Below the pieces are notes generated by a model, which had not been told where the DNA came from, searched no databases, and saw nothing but the letters and a program-made list of their open reading frames with translations. Shown piece after piece: positions 50,455-59,634 of a stretch of DNA of 64,000 nucleotides. Every line of letters starts with the position of its first letter. The first letter of the stretch is position 1. The stretch lies in assembly GCF_030269605.1 (NCBI RefSeq), contig NZ_BSTQ01000026.1, forward strand, positions 1-64,000, in the 5' to 3' direction. Source of the DNA: Lentzea sp. NBRC 105346. GTDB lineage: Bacteria; Actinomycetota; Actinomycetes; Mycobacteriales; Pseudonocardiaceae. The position numbers and the translations under genes are program-made.

Positions 50455-50490
50455 GGGCCGTCTTCCCTATCTTGGGAGGGCGGCCCTTTC
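50455..50490 (+). terminator. Rho-independent terminator after sugC
   Basis: GGGCCGTCTTCCC (50455-50467) pairs with GGGAGGGCGGCCC (50474-50486) with two G-U pairs, a 6-base loop and a short T tail. Ends the lpqY-sugABC operon. The rest of 50491-50699 shows no further gene. Confidence 0.8.
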
Positions 50491-50699
50491 CGTTCACACT
50501 TTCGGGTGAGGCCATAGGGCCCATGATTAGTCCGGACCATCGGCCGGGCTGAACTCGCTTCGCCATTGGGCGCATCCGAACGACGTCTCATCGAAACATG
50601 CAGTTTCATCGTTCGGATTCTCATCACGCTGGTCCAAGGCGGGTACATCCCGTGAACACCGGGGGCCGGGCCACCGCCGAGGACGGGAGAGAGTGCGCG

Positions 50700-51590
50700 A
50701 TGGGGATCCTGGACGGAAAGGCTGTCGTCATCACCGGCGCGGGGCGCGGCCTCGGCGAGGCGTACGCGATGCACGCGGCGCTGGCGGGCGCATCTGTGGT
50801 GGTCAACGACATCGACGGTGACCTGGCCGAGAAGGTCGCCGAGCACATCAGGGAGTTCGGCGGCCGAGCCGTCGCGAGCACGCACACCGTAGCCGACCCC
50901 AGCGAGGCCGCGAAGATCATCGATCTGTGCGTCGACGAATTCGGGCGCATCGACGGCCTCGTCAACAACGCGGGCCTGAACTACGAGACCCTCCCCTGGG
51001 AGGACTCCGCGGAAACGATCAAGGAAGTCGTCGAGGTGAACATCCTCGGCGTCATCTACACCGGAATCGCCGCTATGCGCGTGATGCGCGGCACCGGTGG
51101 TGGCTCCATCATCAACATTTCCTCTGGCGCGTCCTTCGGCCAACGCAAACTCGGCACCTATTCGGCGACCAAGGGCGCGGTCGCCTCGCTGAGTTACTCG
51201 TGGGCGCTCGACCTCGAGTCCGAGGGCATCCGCGTGAACGCCGTCTGCCCGGTGGCGCACACCCGGATGGTGTGGAAGTCCGAGCGTTCCCTGCGCGCCA
51301 TTCCGGCGGACCGCACGCCGGGCAAGGTGGCGCCGCTGGTGCTGTTCCTGTTGTCCGACGCCTCGGCGGGCATCACCGGCCAGATCATCCGGTGCAACGG
51401 CCGGCAGCTGCACATCGTCGGCCAGCCGTACTTCAAGCAGCCGATCCTGGAGAGCGACACCTGGGACACCGCGTCGGTGGAGCGGGCGTTCACCGGGGTG
51501 CTGCAGGCGCACCTGGAGCCCTACGGGCTGGAGAAGCGGATGCCGCCGCGGCTGCGCGCTCTGGTGGGTGAGCCGTCGCAGACGGCCTGA
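50700..51590 (+). CDS. Short-chain dehydrogenase/reductase
   Basis: 296 aa, ATG 50700 with GGGAGAG upstream. Cofactor motif VITGAGRGLGEAYA, NNAG, catalytic Ser in INISSGAS and YSATKGAV (Tyr-x3-Lys). The C-terminal part after 200 is longer than usual and includes QPYFKQPILESDTWDTASVERAF, a tail seen in 3-hydroxyacyl-CoA-type SDRs. Substrate unknown. Stands alone. Confidence 0.82.
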   Translation: MGILDGKAVVITGAGRGLGEAYAMHAALAGASVVVNDIDGDLAEKVAEHIREFGGRAVASTHTVADPSEAAKIIDLCVDEFGRIDGLVNNAGLNYETLPWEDSAETIKEVVEVNILGVIYTGIAAMRVMRGTGGGSIINISSGASFGQRKLGTYSATKGAVASLSYSWALDLESEGIRVNAVCPVAHTRMVWKSERSLRAIPADRTPGKVAPLVLFLLSDASAGITGQIIRCNGRQLHIVGQPYFKQPILESDTWDTASVERAFTGVLQAHLEPYGLEKRMPPRLRALVGEPSQTA

Positions 51591-51690
51591 CCCGCCCTGT
51601 CGATCACGTGTTCGGGGCCGACGAGTAACGTTTTCGCACGTCACACGTTCGGCCCCGGTTTTTGTCAGACCCCGCTGTCACCATCGTGGC

Positions 51691-52668
51691 ATGGCCGAAC
51701 GCAAACCGAGGGTGACGGACTGGCGACTCATCGTGCAGTCCAGGTTGGACCGTGTCCGCGCGGATCTGGCCGCGCTCGGCCCGCCCGACCCGGTCGATCC
51801 CGAGGGCGACGTGTGGCGCCGCACCGCCGAGGAGCAGGCGGCGGTGGTCGACGAGATGCTCACCCGTGAAGACCGCTGGTTCGAGAAGTTCGCGTCGTGG
51901 TGGTCGGGCTGGCACATCGAGCGGGCATGGCGGGCGCTGCACGAGGCCGAGGTCGCGACGATCTCGGCGGAGCGCGGCTTCCTTGGCCGTTTACCAGGCC
52001 TGCAGGCCCGTGCCGCGGCGTTGGACGAGGACGACCCCCGGCGCCGAGCGCTGGAGCAGCTGCGGCCGGGGGAGTTCACGCCGGCCGTAGAACGCGCCAT
52101 CGTCGTGGACGCTCTGCGCGGCGCCTACGACAACTCCGACTTCGCGCACGCGGGCTCGCGGGCGTTGCGCAACAAGCTGATCGCCGCGTCGCTCGTGCTG
52201 TTCGTCATCAATACGGTGCTGGGCGTCGTGGGCATCGTGAAGCCCGGCATCATCCCGCTGTGCGTGGACCCCAAGGAGACCGCTCTGCCGACGGTCTGCC
52301 CCGGTGGTCTGCCGAAGGCCTCCGCCGTGGACGTCTGGCTCGTGCAGGTGCTCGGCTCGTTCGGCGCCGTGCTGGCCTCCGTCGTGTTGCTGCTGCGCCG
52401 CCGCCCGAGCCTCTCGCCGTACGTGATGATCGGCTACCAGGCGCTGATCAAGATCATGCTCGGGGCGGCGCTGGCGGTCGTGGGCATCCTGGCCCTGGGG
52501 GCGGGTGTGACCTCGGGTCTGATCGGCATCCCGTCGGCGGCGGCACTGCTGCTGTGGGCCGTGATCTTCGGGTACGCGCAGCAGATCGGGACGCGATTAC
52601 TCGACAAGTACACGGACGAGGTCCTGGACAAGGCGCGCCCGCTGCCGGACTGGGAGGCGCAACGCTGA
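51691..52668 (+). CDS. Membrane protein of unknown function
   Basis: 325 aa, ATG 51691. The first 175 aa are soluble, helical and charged (coiled-coil-like RTAEEQAAVVDEMLTRED, LHEAEVATISAERGFLGRL). Four membrane helices follow (LIAASLVLFVINTVLGVVGIV, VLGSFGAVLASVVLLL and two Gly/Ala-rich ones). No family recognised. The layout resembles a membrane-tethered scaffold. Confidence 0.65.
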   Translation: MAERKPRVTDWRLIVQSRLDRVRADLAALGPPDPVDPEGDVWRRTAEEQAAVVDEMLTREDRWFEKFASWWSGWHIERAWRALHEAEVATISAERGFLGRLPGLQARAAALDEDDPRRRALEQLRPGEFTPAVERAIVVDALRGAYDNSDFAHAGSRALRNKLIAASLVLFVINTVLGVVGIVKPGIIPLCVDPKETALPTVCPGGLPKASAVDVWLVQVLGSFGAVLASVVLLLRRRPSLSPYVMIGYQALIKIMLGAALAVVGILALGAGVTSGLIGIPSAAALLLWAVIFGYAQQIGTRLLDKYTDEVLDKARPLPDWEAQR

Positions 52669-52739
52669 CCGCACCGCTCGACCACTCGGCGCCTCCACCT
52701 TGCGTGGACCCCCGCCACCACGTGGCGCGCAGGCCCCGC

Positions 52740-53120
52740 GAGTTGCCCTTTAGACCCTGCCAAGCCGTCCGTAGGACCCTGGTGTGCCAGCCGTAAGGCC
52801 CCGCCACCAGAGCGAAGCGGGCGACTCCGGGACCGAGCAGCCTGACGCGAGTCCTCAACTCGGCCCTGGCGAGTCGCCTATTCGGCACCGCCGAGTCCGG
52901 TACTTGGGCGCTTCCGGCTCGGTCGAGCCGATAGTTCGCGATCACGCCGTCCAGCGCGAGTCCTCAACTCGGCCCCGGCGAGTCGCGCTTTCAGCCCCGG
53001 CGAGTCGACCCTTGGCGCCCCCGGCCTCACGCCGCCCGACGCGAGTCCTCACCTCCACCCCGGCGAGTCGCCCTTTGGCCCCTGCCGAGTTGTCCGTTAG
53101 ATCCCGGAGAGTCGCCCTGC
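52740..53120. repeat. 22-bp-period degenerate tandem array in a gene-free gap
   Basis: The gap 52669-53176 holds no gene. Units of the type CCCCGGCGAGTCGCCCTTTGGC start (at GAG or its variant) at 52740, 52762, 52784; 52849, 52871, 52893; 52958, 52980, 53002; and 53043, 53065, 53087, 53109. Each group is spaced exactly 22 bases, and the first three groups repeat every 109 bases. The sequence CGCGAGTCCTCAACTCGGCC occurs at 52847 and 52956. There is no open frame with natural codon use. Confidence 0.8.
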
Positions 53121-53176
53121 CCGCACCGCCGACCCGGCGTGAGCGGGTCCGCCCTCCGGACCCGCTCCACCGCCGA

Positions 53177-53941
53177 TCAAGCCTGACGCGTAGGCAGCAC
53201 CACAACCTGACGCAGGTTGACGTGCCGCGCCCGGCTGGTCACATACCCAACAAGGTCGGCGATCTCCACCGACGACAGCGTGCCGAACGCCGAGAACATC
53301 TGCTCGACCAGCGCGGACGACTCGGGATCGTCCAGGTGCCCGGCCAACTCGGTAGCCACCAGACCCGGCTCGATGTTCGTAACCCGCACGTCCAACGGGC
53401 TGAGCTCCGTGCGCAACGAAGCCGAAAGGTGCGTCAAAGCAGCCTTGGTAGCGGAGTACACGCCGAACCGCGGGAAGGTCAGGTGAGCACCGATCGACGA
53501 GATGTTGACCAGGTCGGCCACACCACCGGCAGCAGCCACGGAAACGAGGTCGGGCACGAAAGCGCGGATGATGCGCAGAGCACCGGTCAGGTTGGTGTCG
53601 ATCATCCGCTCCCACTCGTCGGCCCGGCCGGAGACGATCGGGTTGGACAGCATCACACCGGCCGAGTTGACCACCAGGTCCACGGACCCGAAGGCCGAGT
53701 GAACCAGAGCCGCGGCCTCGTCCACCGCATCAGCAGACGAGACGTCCACCGGAACGACGAGGGCCTGGCCGCCGTCGGCGGTGATCTTCTCGGCCAGAGA
53801 ATCGAGGCGGGAGCGGCGGCGCGACATCAAGGCGACTCGGGCGCCGGACGCGCCGAGCAGGCGGGCGATCTCCTCGCCCATGCCGCTGGCGGCTCCGGTG
53901 ACGACTGCGGTGCGGTTGGCGAGGTTGTCGTAAGAGGTCAT
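53177..53941 (-). CDS. Short-chain dehydrogenase/reductase
   Basis: 254 aa from ATG 53941. Cofactor motif VVTGAASGMGEEIA, NSAG (variant of NNAG), Ser in NISSIGA and YSATKAAL. Classical SDR length. It is divergent from an XRE/MmyB-type regulator gene across 102 bases, a very common pair in actinobacteria where the regulator represses the reductase. Substrate unknown. Confidence 0.85.
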   Translation of the reverse strand: MTSYDNLANRTAVVTGAASGMGEEIARLLGASGARVALMSRRRSRLDSLAEKITADGGQALVVPVDVSSADAVDEAAALVHSAFGSVDLVVNSAGVMLSNPIVSGRADEWERMIDTNLTGALRIIRAFVPDLVSVAAAGGVADLVNISSIGAHLTFPRFGVYSATKAALTHLSASLRTELSPLDVRVTNIEPGLVATELAGHLDDPESSALVEQMFSAFGTLSSVEIADLVGYVTSRARHVNLRQVVVLPTRQA

Positions 53942-54043
53942 GGCAACAACCCTGCTGCCACCACCAACAACTACCCGATGCCCTGCTGTTCCTGGGTTTG
54001 GCAGTACCAGGATGAGCGGCCCGGCAAAAGACATACTGGGAAC

Positions 54044-54868
54044 GTGAGCATCGGAGAGTTCCTGCGCGCGAGGCGCGCCCGCATCCAGCCCGAGGACGTG
54101 GGCCTGCCCGCGGGGGCACGGCGGCGCGTGCCCGGACTGCGGCGCGAGGAGCTCGCGCAGCTGGCCGGGGTGAGCGTCGACTACTACGTGCGGCTCGAAC
54201 AGGGGCGCAGCCCCGCCGTGTCGGACGCCGTGCTCGACGCGATCGCCAACGTCCTGCGGCTCGACGAGACGGAACGGCACCACCTGCGCAACCTGATCAG
54301 GCCGTCGAAGACCCGTCGCAGAACGCAGAAGGTGCGGCCCGGCATCCAAAGGATGCTGGAGATGATGAACGACGTCCCGGCGTTCGTGCTCGGCCGGCGC
54401 ATGGACGTGCTCGCGATGAACCCGCTGGCCAAGGCGATCAGGGGATTCGACGACAGGTGGACGAACGCGGCTCGGCAGATGTTCCTCGACCCCGCCGCCA
54501 AGGACTACTACCCGGACTGGCCCACGGTCGCCGCGGAGACCGTGGCGTTCCTGCGGCTCGACGCGGGCCGGCACCCCGACGACCCCGAGCTCGCGAGTCT
54601 CGTGGGGGAGCTCTCGATGAAGAGCGAGGTCTTCCGCAACCTCTGGGCGCAGCACGCCGTGAAGGAGAAGACCCACGGCATCAAGCGGATCAACCACCCG
54701 GTCGTCGGCGAGCTCGAGCTGCACTACGAAACGCTTGCGCTGCCTGGCGATCCGGACCAGATGCTCGCCGTCTACACGGCGGAGAAGGGCTCGCCGTCGG
54801 CGGAACGGCTCCGGCTGCTGGGCAGCTGGGAGGCCGTCATCGACGAGAGTTCTCCCGCACCGCGGTGA
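54044..54868 (+). CDS. XRE-family regulator with MmyB-like ligand domain
   Basis: 274 aa, GTG 54044. N-terminal helix-turn-helix (GLRREELAQLAGVSVDYYVRLEQGRSPAVSDAVLDAIANVL), then the MmyB-type PAS-like domain (VPAFVLGRRMDVLAMNPLAKAI...) that binds a small ligand, possibly a fatty acid. It probably controls the divergent SDR gene. Its last 32 bases overlap the convergent ParB-like gene. Confidence 0.85.
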   Translation: MSIGEFLRARRARIQPEDVGLPAGARRRVPGLRREELAQLAGVSVDYYVRLEQGRSPAVSDAVLDAIANVLRLDETERHHLRNLIRPSKTRRRTQKVRPGIQRMLEMMNDVPAFVLGRRMDVLAMNPLAKAIRGFDDRWTNAARQMFLDPAAKDYYPDWPTVAAETVAFLRLDAGRHPDDPELASLVGELSMKSEVFRNLWAQHAVKEKTHGIKRINHPVVGELELHYETLALPGDPDQMLAVYTAEKGSPSAERLRLLGSWEAVIDESSPAPR

Positions 54869-55679
54869 GCACGTCCGGATCCCAGCGGTGCGTGCGGATC
54901 AGCCGGTACCGCTCGGCCGCGACCCACATGTAGGCCTCGGTCTCCGTGCGGGAACCGATCATGTCCGCCTGCTTCAGCATGGTGACGACCGGCGTGTACT
55001 CCTCGGCGTACCAACGACGAGCCACGGTCGCACGGTCGAGGAACTCGCCCTCGTCCTGCATCAGGCGGAACCCCCACGCCTCGACGTTCTCGCCGAGCTG
55101 GGCGTAGTCCCACGGATCCGACACCACGATGGCGGCGCGTGCCTCGCCCGTCAGCGGCACGCGTTCCAGGAACAGCCGGCGGTAGTCCTTGACGATCAGG
55201 TCGCCGCGGAAGCGGATGCCGGCGGCGTTGATGCGGGTGACGACCTCGGTCACGTAGGCGTCGATCACGGACAGGCCCAGCGCGTGCGCTACGGACACGC
55301 GGTGGTGGCCGTCGATGATGAAGTGCAGCTCGCCCACCCGGTACACCTCGATCGGCGGGATCGACTCGCCGCGGCGTTGCGCCAGAGCCAGGCGCTGCCA
55401 GCGTTCCCGCACGCGGCCGGAGGTGGGGCGGAAGCGGCGGTCGAAGTCGCGGGTGCGGTCGACGCTGCCGACGATCGTGTCGAGGCGGATGGTCTGCAGG
55501 CCGAGCCGTCGTTCGGACTGCATGCCCAGGGCCTCCACGACCTCGTGGAACGGCAGCATGATGTTGACGTCGTCGGGCTCGCGGCGCAGCCACGCGGCGA
55601 GCCTCGACAGCACCTGGCGGCGGCGCACGCGCAGGAAGTCGTTCTCCGCGTCCGCCACGGGGAAGCCGGTGTCACGCAC
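54837..55679 (-). CDS. ParB/sulfiredoxin-fold domain protein
   Basis: 280 aa from GTG 55679, preceded by GGAGG. The central segment PPIEVYRVGELHFIIDGHHRVSVAHALG is a ParB-N/Srx motif, with GHHR as the likely nucleotide-binding loop. No ParA partner or helix-turn-helix follows, so it is probably a stand-alone nucleotide-dependent enzyme or regulator and not a partition protein. It overlaps the phosphoesterase gene by 8 bases. Confidence 0.7.
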   Translation of the reverse strand: MRDTGFPVADAENDFLRVRRRQVLSRLAAWLRREPDDVNIMLPFHEVVEALGMQSERRLGLQTIRLDTIVGSVDRTRDFDRRFRPTSGRVRERWQRLALAQRRGESIPPIEVYRVGELHFIIDGHHRVSVAHALGLSVIDAYVTEVVTRINAAGIRFRGDLIVKDYRRLFLERVPLTGEARAAIVVSDPWDYAQLGENVEAWGFRLMQDEGEFLDRATVARRWYAEEYTPVVTMLKQADMIGSRTETEAYMWVAAERYRLIRTHRWDPDVLTAVRENSRR

Positions 55680-56346
55680 GTCTGACCTCCTCCGGAACGG
55701 CGATGTCCAGAACCTTGTAACCCACGACATTCACCACGCGGGTGTCCCCGAGCTGTCGATCCGGTTTCGGATGACCGTGGGGATGGATGTGGCCGTGCAG
55801 CAGCAACGGCGGCCGCAGCCGCGAGACCAGGCCGTGCAGGCAGGAGAAACCGCGGTGCGGCGCATCGGGTTCGTCGCCGCAGTCCAGCGGCGGTGAATGC
55901 GTCAGCAGCACGTCGACCCCACGTCCGTCCCGCAGTCTGCGCCACCCGGCGAGCCTTGCGACCCGGCGGGCGCGGCGCGCCTGCTGCCGTTCGGTCCACT
56001 GGTTCGGGCCCTTGTTGTAGCGGATCGAACCACCGAGTCCGGCGATGCGCAGCCCGGCGACGTCCACGACCCGCTCGTCGGCGTTCACCGCGCCGGTCGG
56101 ACCGGGCCAGCGCACGGGGTGCCCGGCCTTGGTCCACAGGCCTCTGACGTTGGCGTATCCGGTGAGGTCGGCGTCGTGGTTGCCCGGCACGAACACGCAG
56201 GGCTTGTCCAGCGCGTTCGCGAGAAATTCGAGGTAGTCGAACGGCAGGTCGCCGGCCGCGACGATCAGGTCCACCTCGTGCTGGCGCACCTGCTCCGTCC
56301 ACAGCTGTTCGACGACCTCGTCGGCCACGGCGAGCACCTTCGGCAT
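55672..56346 (-). CDS. Metallophosphoesterase
   Basis: 224 aa, ATG 56346. GDLP (motif II), FVPGNHD (III), LLTHSPP (IV) and LHGHIHPHG (V) define the calcineurin-like fold. Motif I, usually DxH, reads ADEV here, so one metal site may be changed. Co-transcribed with the ParB-like gene. Substrate unknown. Confidence 0.8.
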   Translation of the reverse strand: MPKVLAVADEVVEQLWTEQVRQHEVDLIVAAGDLPFDYLEFLANALDKPCVFVPGNHDADLTGYANVRGLWTKAGHPVRWPGPTGAVNADERVVDVAGLRIAGLGGSIRYNKGPNQWTERQQARRARRVARLAGWRRLRDGRGVDVLLTHSPPLDCGDEPDAPHRGFSCLHGLVSRLRPPLLLHGHIHPHGHPKPDRQLGDTRVVNVVGYKVLDIAVPEEVRRA

Positions 56347-56412
56347 CCTCAGAGCGTAGACACTCGACCGGGTTGGTGACGTGACCAGCCGAAACCCACT
56401 AGCGTCAGCCGT

Positions 56413-57501
56413 GTGCTTGCCGAGCTCTTCGACGACGCCGCGCGTTCGTGCCACCCCGGAAGCCCGCTGACCAACAGGCTGCTCACCGACGCCGCCGCCG
56501 ACCTCAGAGCAGGCGGCATCACCACCAAGGTCATGGCGGGCGCCGAGTGCGACCGCCAGGGCACCGTGCCCGGCCTCCGGTTCGCCGGCGCGCTGCACCG
56601 GCTCGTGCTGGAGGGCCGCGCGCCCGGACTCGCGAAGCACTACCCGTCCGTCGGCGGCCAGCCGCACCTGCCGACGTTGTGGGAGGACGCGCTGCCGGTG
56701 CTGCGCGAGAACACCGCGGTGCTGCAACACCGCATCGCCGCGACCGTCGTGCAGACCAATGAACCCGGCCGCAGCGCGCCGCTCTTCGGCGGACTGCAGG
56801 TCGCCGCGCACGAAGCGGCCAGGGCCGCGGGCAGGCACGCGCCGTTCTCCGTGCGGCTGCTGGAGATCGGCGCCAGCGGCGGGCTGAACCTGAGGCCGCA
56901 CCACGTCGGCTACCGCATGCCGGACGGCACGGTGCACGGCGACCCGGACAGCCTGCTCGTGCTCGACCCGCAGTGGACCGGCCTCCCGGACGTCGACCTG
57001 GGGCACAAGCTGCGCGTCGTCGGCCGGGCGGGTTGCGACATCAACCCCGTCGACGTGTCCACTGAGGACGGACGGCTGCACCTCAGCTCGTTCGTGTGGG
57101 CGGACCAGCTCGAGCGGTGGAACCGGTTGCGGGACGCGCTCGACCTCGCGGCCGTCGACCCGGTGCGCGTTGAGCAGGCCGCCGGTCCGGAGTGGCTGGC
57201 CCGGCAGCTGGCACACCGGGAACGCGACGTGCTGACCGTCGTCTGGCATTCCGTTGTGTGGCAGTACGTTTCGCCCGCGGACCGGGCGATGGGCCGCGCG
57301 GTGCTGGCCGACGCGGCGGCCAAGGCGACGCCCACGGCGCCACTGGCCCTCCTGGTGTACGAGCCCAGACGCACGACCGGCGAGAATCAGTACGAGTTCC
57401 ACCTCCTGCTCAAGCTGTGGCCCGCGGGACTGTCGTTGCTGCTGGGTCACGGCGCGGGCCATGGCATACCGTTCAACTGGGAGATTCGGCCTTGGGCTTG
57501 A
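56413..57501 (+). CDS. DUF2332 protein, first copy
   Basis: 362 aa, GTG 56413. DUF2332 hallmark regions: an N-terminal helical part up to KHYPSVGG, then LLEIGASGGLNLR (SAM-like glycine-rich strand), and a C-terminal VVWHSVVWQYVSP. Probably a Rossmann-type enzyme, activity unknown. A second DUF2332 gene follows at 60343. The stop overlaps the next start by 4 bases. Confidence 0.8.
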   Translation: MLAELFDDAARSCHPGSPLTNRLLTDAAADLRAGGITTKVMAGAECDRQGTVPGLRFAGALHRLVLEGRAPGLAKHYPSVGGQPHLPTLWEDALPVLRENTAVLQHRIAATVVQTNEPGRSAPLFGGLQVAAHEAARAAGRHAPFSVRLLEIGASGGLNLRPHHVGYRMPDGTVHGDPDSLLVLDPQWTGLPDVDLGHKLRVVGRAGCDINPVDVSTEDGRLHLSSFVWADQLERWNRLRDALDLAAVDPVRVEQAAGPEWLARQLAHRERDVLTVVWHSVVWQYVSPADRAMGRAVLADAAAKATPTAPLALLVYEPRRTTGENQYEFHLLLKLWPAGLSLLLGHGAGHGIPFNWEIRPWA

Positions 57502-57986
57502 AAGACGCGTACCAGAAATCCTTACAAGCGTTCGCCAGCAACCCGAAGACGCTGCGCTGGATGGTCAAGACGGCACCCGCGCTCGACCGGTTCGTGTTCC
57601 GGGCCACCCGCGGCCGCTTCACGATGTCCGGCCGCATGATGCCGATCGCGGTGCTCACCACCACCGGCGCGCGCACCGGTGTGGAGCGCGAGACGCCTTT
57701 GCTGTGCGTGTCGGACGACGAGGGCTTCCTCGTGGTGGGCAGCAACTTCGGGCAGACGCACCACCCGGCGTGGAGCGGCAACCTGCTCAAGAACCCGCAT
57801 GCCACCGTCGCACAGGGCGGTAAGCGCATTCCGGTCACCGGCGCGCTGCTCACCGGCGAGGACCGGGCACGGGCGTGGAAGTTCCTGACCAGCGTGTGGC
57901 CGCCGTTCGACAAGTACGTCGAACTGGCGGGCGGCCGTGAGATCCGGGTGTTCCGGCTGACGCCTAAGGCGTCGCCAGCGGTGTGA
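57498..57986 (+). CDS. F420-type nitroreductase (Ddn family)
   Basis: 162 aa. The split-barrel segment MPIAVLTTTGARTGVERETPLLCV, then FLVVGSNFGQTHHPAWSGNLLKNPHATV, is the deazaflavin-dependent nitroreductase pattern. It is expected to use reduced F420. TTG 57498 overlaps the DUF2332 stop (TTGA), and TTG 57492 is an alternative. Function may be quinone or xenobiotic reduction. Confidence 0.82.
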   Translation: MKDAYQKSLQAFASNPKTLRWMVKTAPALDRFVFRATRGRFTMSGRMMPIAVLTTTGARTGVERETPLLCVSDDEGFLVVGSNFGQTHHPAWSGNLLKNPHATVAQGGKRIPVTGALLTGEDRARAWKFLTSVWPPFDKYVELAGGREIRVFRLTPKASPAV

Positions 57987-58338
57987 CGAGCCACCGGCCG
58001 TCGTGTTCGGCGGCCGGCATTCGCGTGTTGTCCGGTGTGCCGTCGGCGTGGACGAATTCGACGACGACCGCGTCGCCGACGAATCGGCTGCGGTCGACGC
58101 GCACACCGGAATAGTGATCGACGGTCGCCTTTGCGATCGGCTCACCGCCGACGGAGATCAACGGCGTGAGTTTGTGCGCGTCGTGTTCGCGCAACGCCTC
58201 GGCGACCTTGACCGCCAGCTCGTCCGGCGTGGCCGCGCCCGGCTCCGGGAGACCGGAGATCTGCAGCGCGACCATCGCCAGCCAGGCCAGCGGGAGCGCG
58301 AGCAGCCAGAACCGCAGGTTCCTCAGCTGCCGCAACAC
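57964..58338 (-). CDS. Membrane-anchored hypothetical protein
   Basis: 124 aa, GTG 58338. One N-terminal membrane helix (NLRFWLLALPLAWLAMVALQISG), then a small extracytoplasmic NTF2-like or Cystatin-like alpha/beta domain (VAEALREHDAHKLTPLISVGGEPI...). Unknown function. It is preceded, one base apart, by a 31-aa membrane micro-ORF with a similar helix. Confidence 0.65.
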   Translation of the reverse strand: MLRQLRNLRFWLLALPLAWLAMVALQISGLPEPGAATPDELAVKVAEALREHDAHKLTPLISVGGEPIAKATVDHYSGVRVDRSRFVGDAVVVEFVHADGTPDNTRMPAAEHDGRWLVTPLATP

Positions 58339-58339
58339 G

Positions 58340-58435
58340 TCAGGGCGTCCCCGAGATCAGCACGAACACGGCGGTGATCCAGCAGAGCAGCCCGGCGAGG
58401 ATCCAGAACCGGATGTTGGTCAGCAGTCTGGTCAT
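58340..58435 (-). CDS. 31-aa membrane micro-protein
   Basis: ATG 58435, encoding MTRLLTNIRFWILAGLLCWI plus VFVLISGTP at the end. Its TGA stop is one base from the GTG of the 124-aa gene, and its sequence (NIRFW-ILAG...ISGTP) echoes that gene's own helix (NLRFWLLAL...ISGLP), so it may be a partial duplication. Supported by the coupling and the similarity, not by any known family. Confidence 0.5.
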   Translation of the reverse strand: MTRLLTNIRFWILAGLLCWITAVFVLISGTP

Positions 58436-58474
58436 GACGAAATCTCCAAACGAATACTTCAAGACGGACGGAAA

Positions 58475-59545
58475 TCAGAGCCAGCGATTTCGTCGAAGTA
58501 TTCGATAGAGGATCAGGCAGGCGATGAGGATCAAGCTCATCACCACCGGATATCCGTATTTCCAGTGCAGTTCCGGCATGTAGTCGAAGTTCATGCCGTA
58601 GATGCCGACACCCATCGTCGGCACGGAGATGATCGCCACCCAGGCGGTGATCTTCCGCATGTCGGTGTTCTGCTGCAGCGTGATCTTCGCGAGCGTCGCG
58701 TCGACCAGCGTGGTCAGCAGCTCGTCGAACGCCGCGACGCGTTCGGACACCTCGGTGAGGTGGTCGTCGACGTCGCGGAAGTACGACCGCACGGTCTCGG
58801 GGATGAGCGGCGTGTAGCCCTCGGCCAAGCGGCGCAACGGGTTCGCGAGCGGCATCACCGCGCGGCGCAGCTCGACGACCTCGCGCTTGAAGAGATAGAT
58901 CTGGTCCGCGCTGACCCGGCTGCGGGGCGCGAAGATCCGCTCTTCCATCTGGTCGATGTCGTTCTCGATGTGCTCGGTGACGTCGAGGTAGTTGTCGACG
59001 ACGTGGTCCGCGATCGCGTGCAGGACGGCGGCCGGCCCCACCTGCAGGCGCTCCGCGTCGTCCTCCATCTCGTGGCGCAGCTTGGACAGCCCCGAGTGGT
59101 TGCCGTGCCGCACGGTGATGACGAACTCCTTGCCCAGGAACACCATGATCTCGCCGCTCTCGACGATCTCGTTGGCGGTGTCCGGCGACTCGTTCGTCAC
59201 GTAGCGGACGGTCTTGAAGACCATGAAGAGCGTGTTGTCGTACCGCTCGAGCTTCGGGCGCTGGTGCGCGTGCACCGCGTCCTCGACGGCCAGCTCGTGC
59301 AGTCCGAACGTGTCCGCGATGCCCTGGATCTGCTCGCCGTCCGGCTCGTGCAGGCCGATCCAGACGAACCCGTCCTTGCGCTTGCGGACCTCTTTGACGG
59401 CATCGGTGTGCGTCCAGCGGCCGGGCAGGCGCTTGCCGTCGATGTAGACCGCGCAGTCCACGACATACGCCGACAACGGCACCGGAATGGGTGCCATCGG
59501 GCGCTGTTGCGCACCGCGGCCGCGGATCGATGGCAAGCTGGGCAT
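58475..59545 (-). CDS. corA: CorA-type Mg2+/Co2+ channel
   Basis: 356 aa from ATG 59545, GGAGG 7 bases upstream. A large N-terminal cytosolic funnel domain and two C-terminal helices, the first ending in the pore motif YGMNF. Imports Mg2+ as a pentamer. Matches Rv1239c, here after lpqY-sugABC but with other genes between. A 60-base stem-loop lies upstream (59635-59694). Confidence 0.88.
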   Translation of the reverse strand: MPSLPSIRGRGAQQRPMAPIPVPLSAYVVDCAVYIDGKRLPGRWTHTDAVKEVRKRKDGFVWIGLHEPDGEQIQGIADTFGLHELAVEDAVHAHQRPKLERYDNTLFMVFKTVRYVTNESPDTANEIVESGEIMVFLGKEFVITVRHGNHSGLSKLRHEMEDDAERLQVGPAAVLHAIADHVVDNYLDVTEHIENDIDQMEERIFAPRSRVSADQIYLFKREVVELRRAVMPLANPLRRLAEGYTPLIPETVRSYFRDVDDHLTEVSERVAAFDELLTTLVDATLAKITLQQNTDMRKITAWVAIISVPTMGVGIYGMNFDYMPELHWKYGYPVVMSLILIACLILYRILRRNRWL

Positions 59546-59634
59546 GGTGAGTCCTCCAGGCACACGCACGTCGTTCAGGCACGAACACACGACGGGGCGT
59601 CCCTACCGGAGACTCAGAGCAAAGATGCCCCTCC

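Noticed and set aside
54837..55679. Chromosome-partition ParB
   Set aside because: Only the N-terminal ParB/Srx fold motif is present. No ParA, no helix-turn-helix, no parS-like sites seen.
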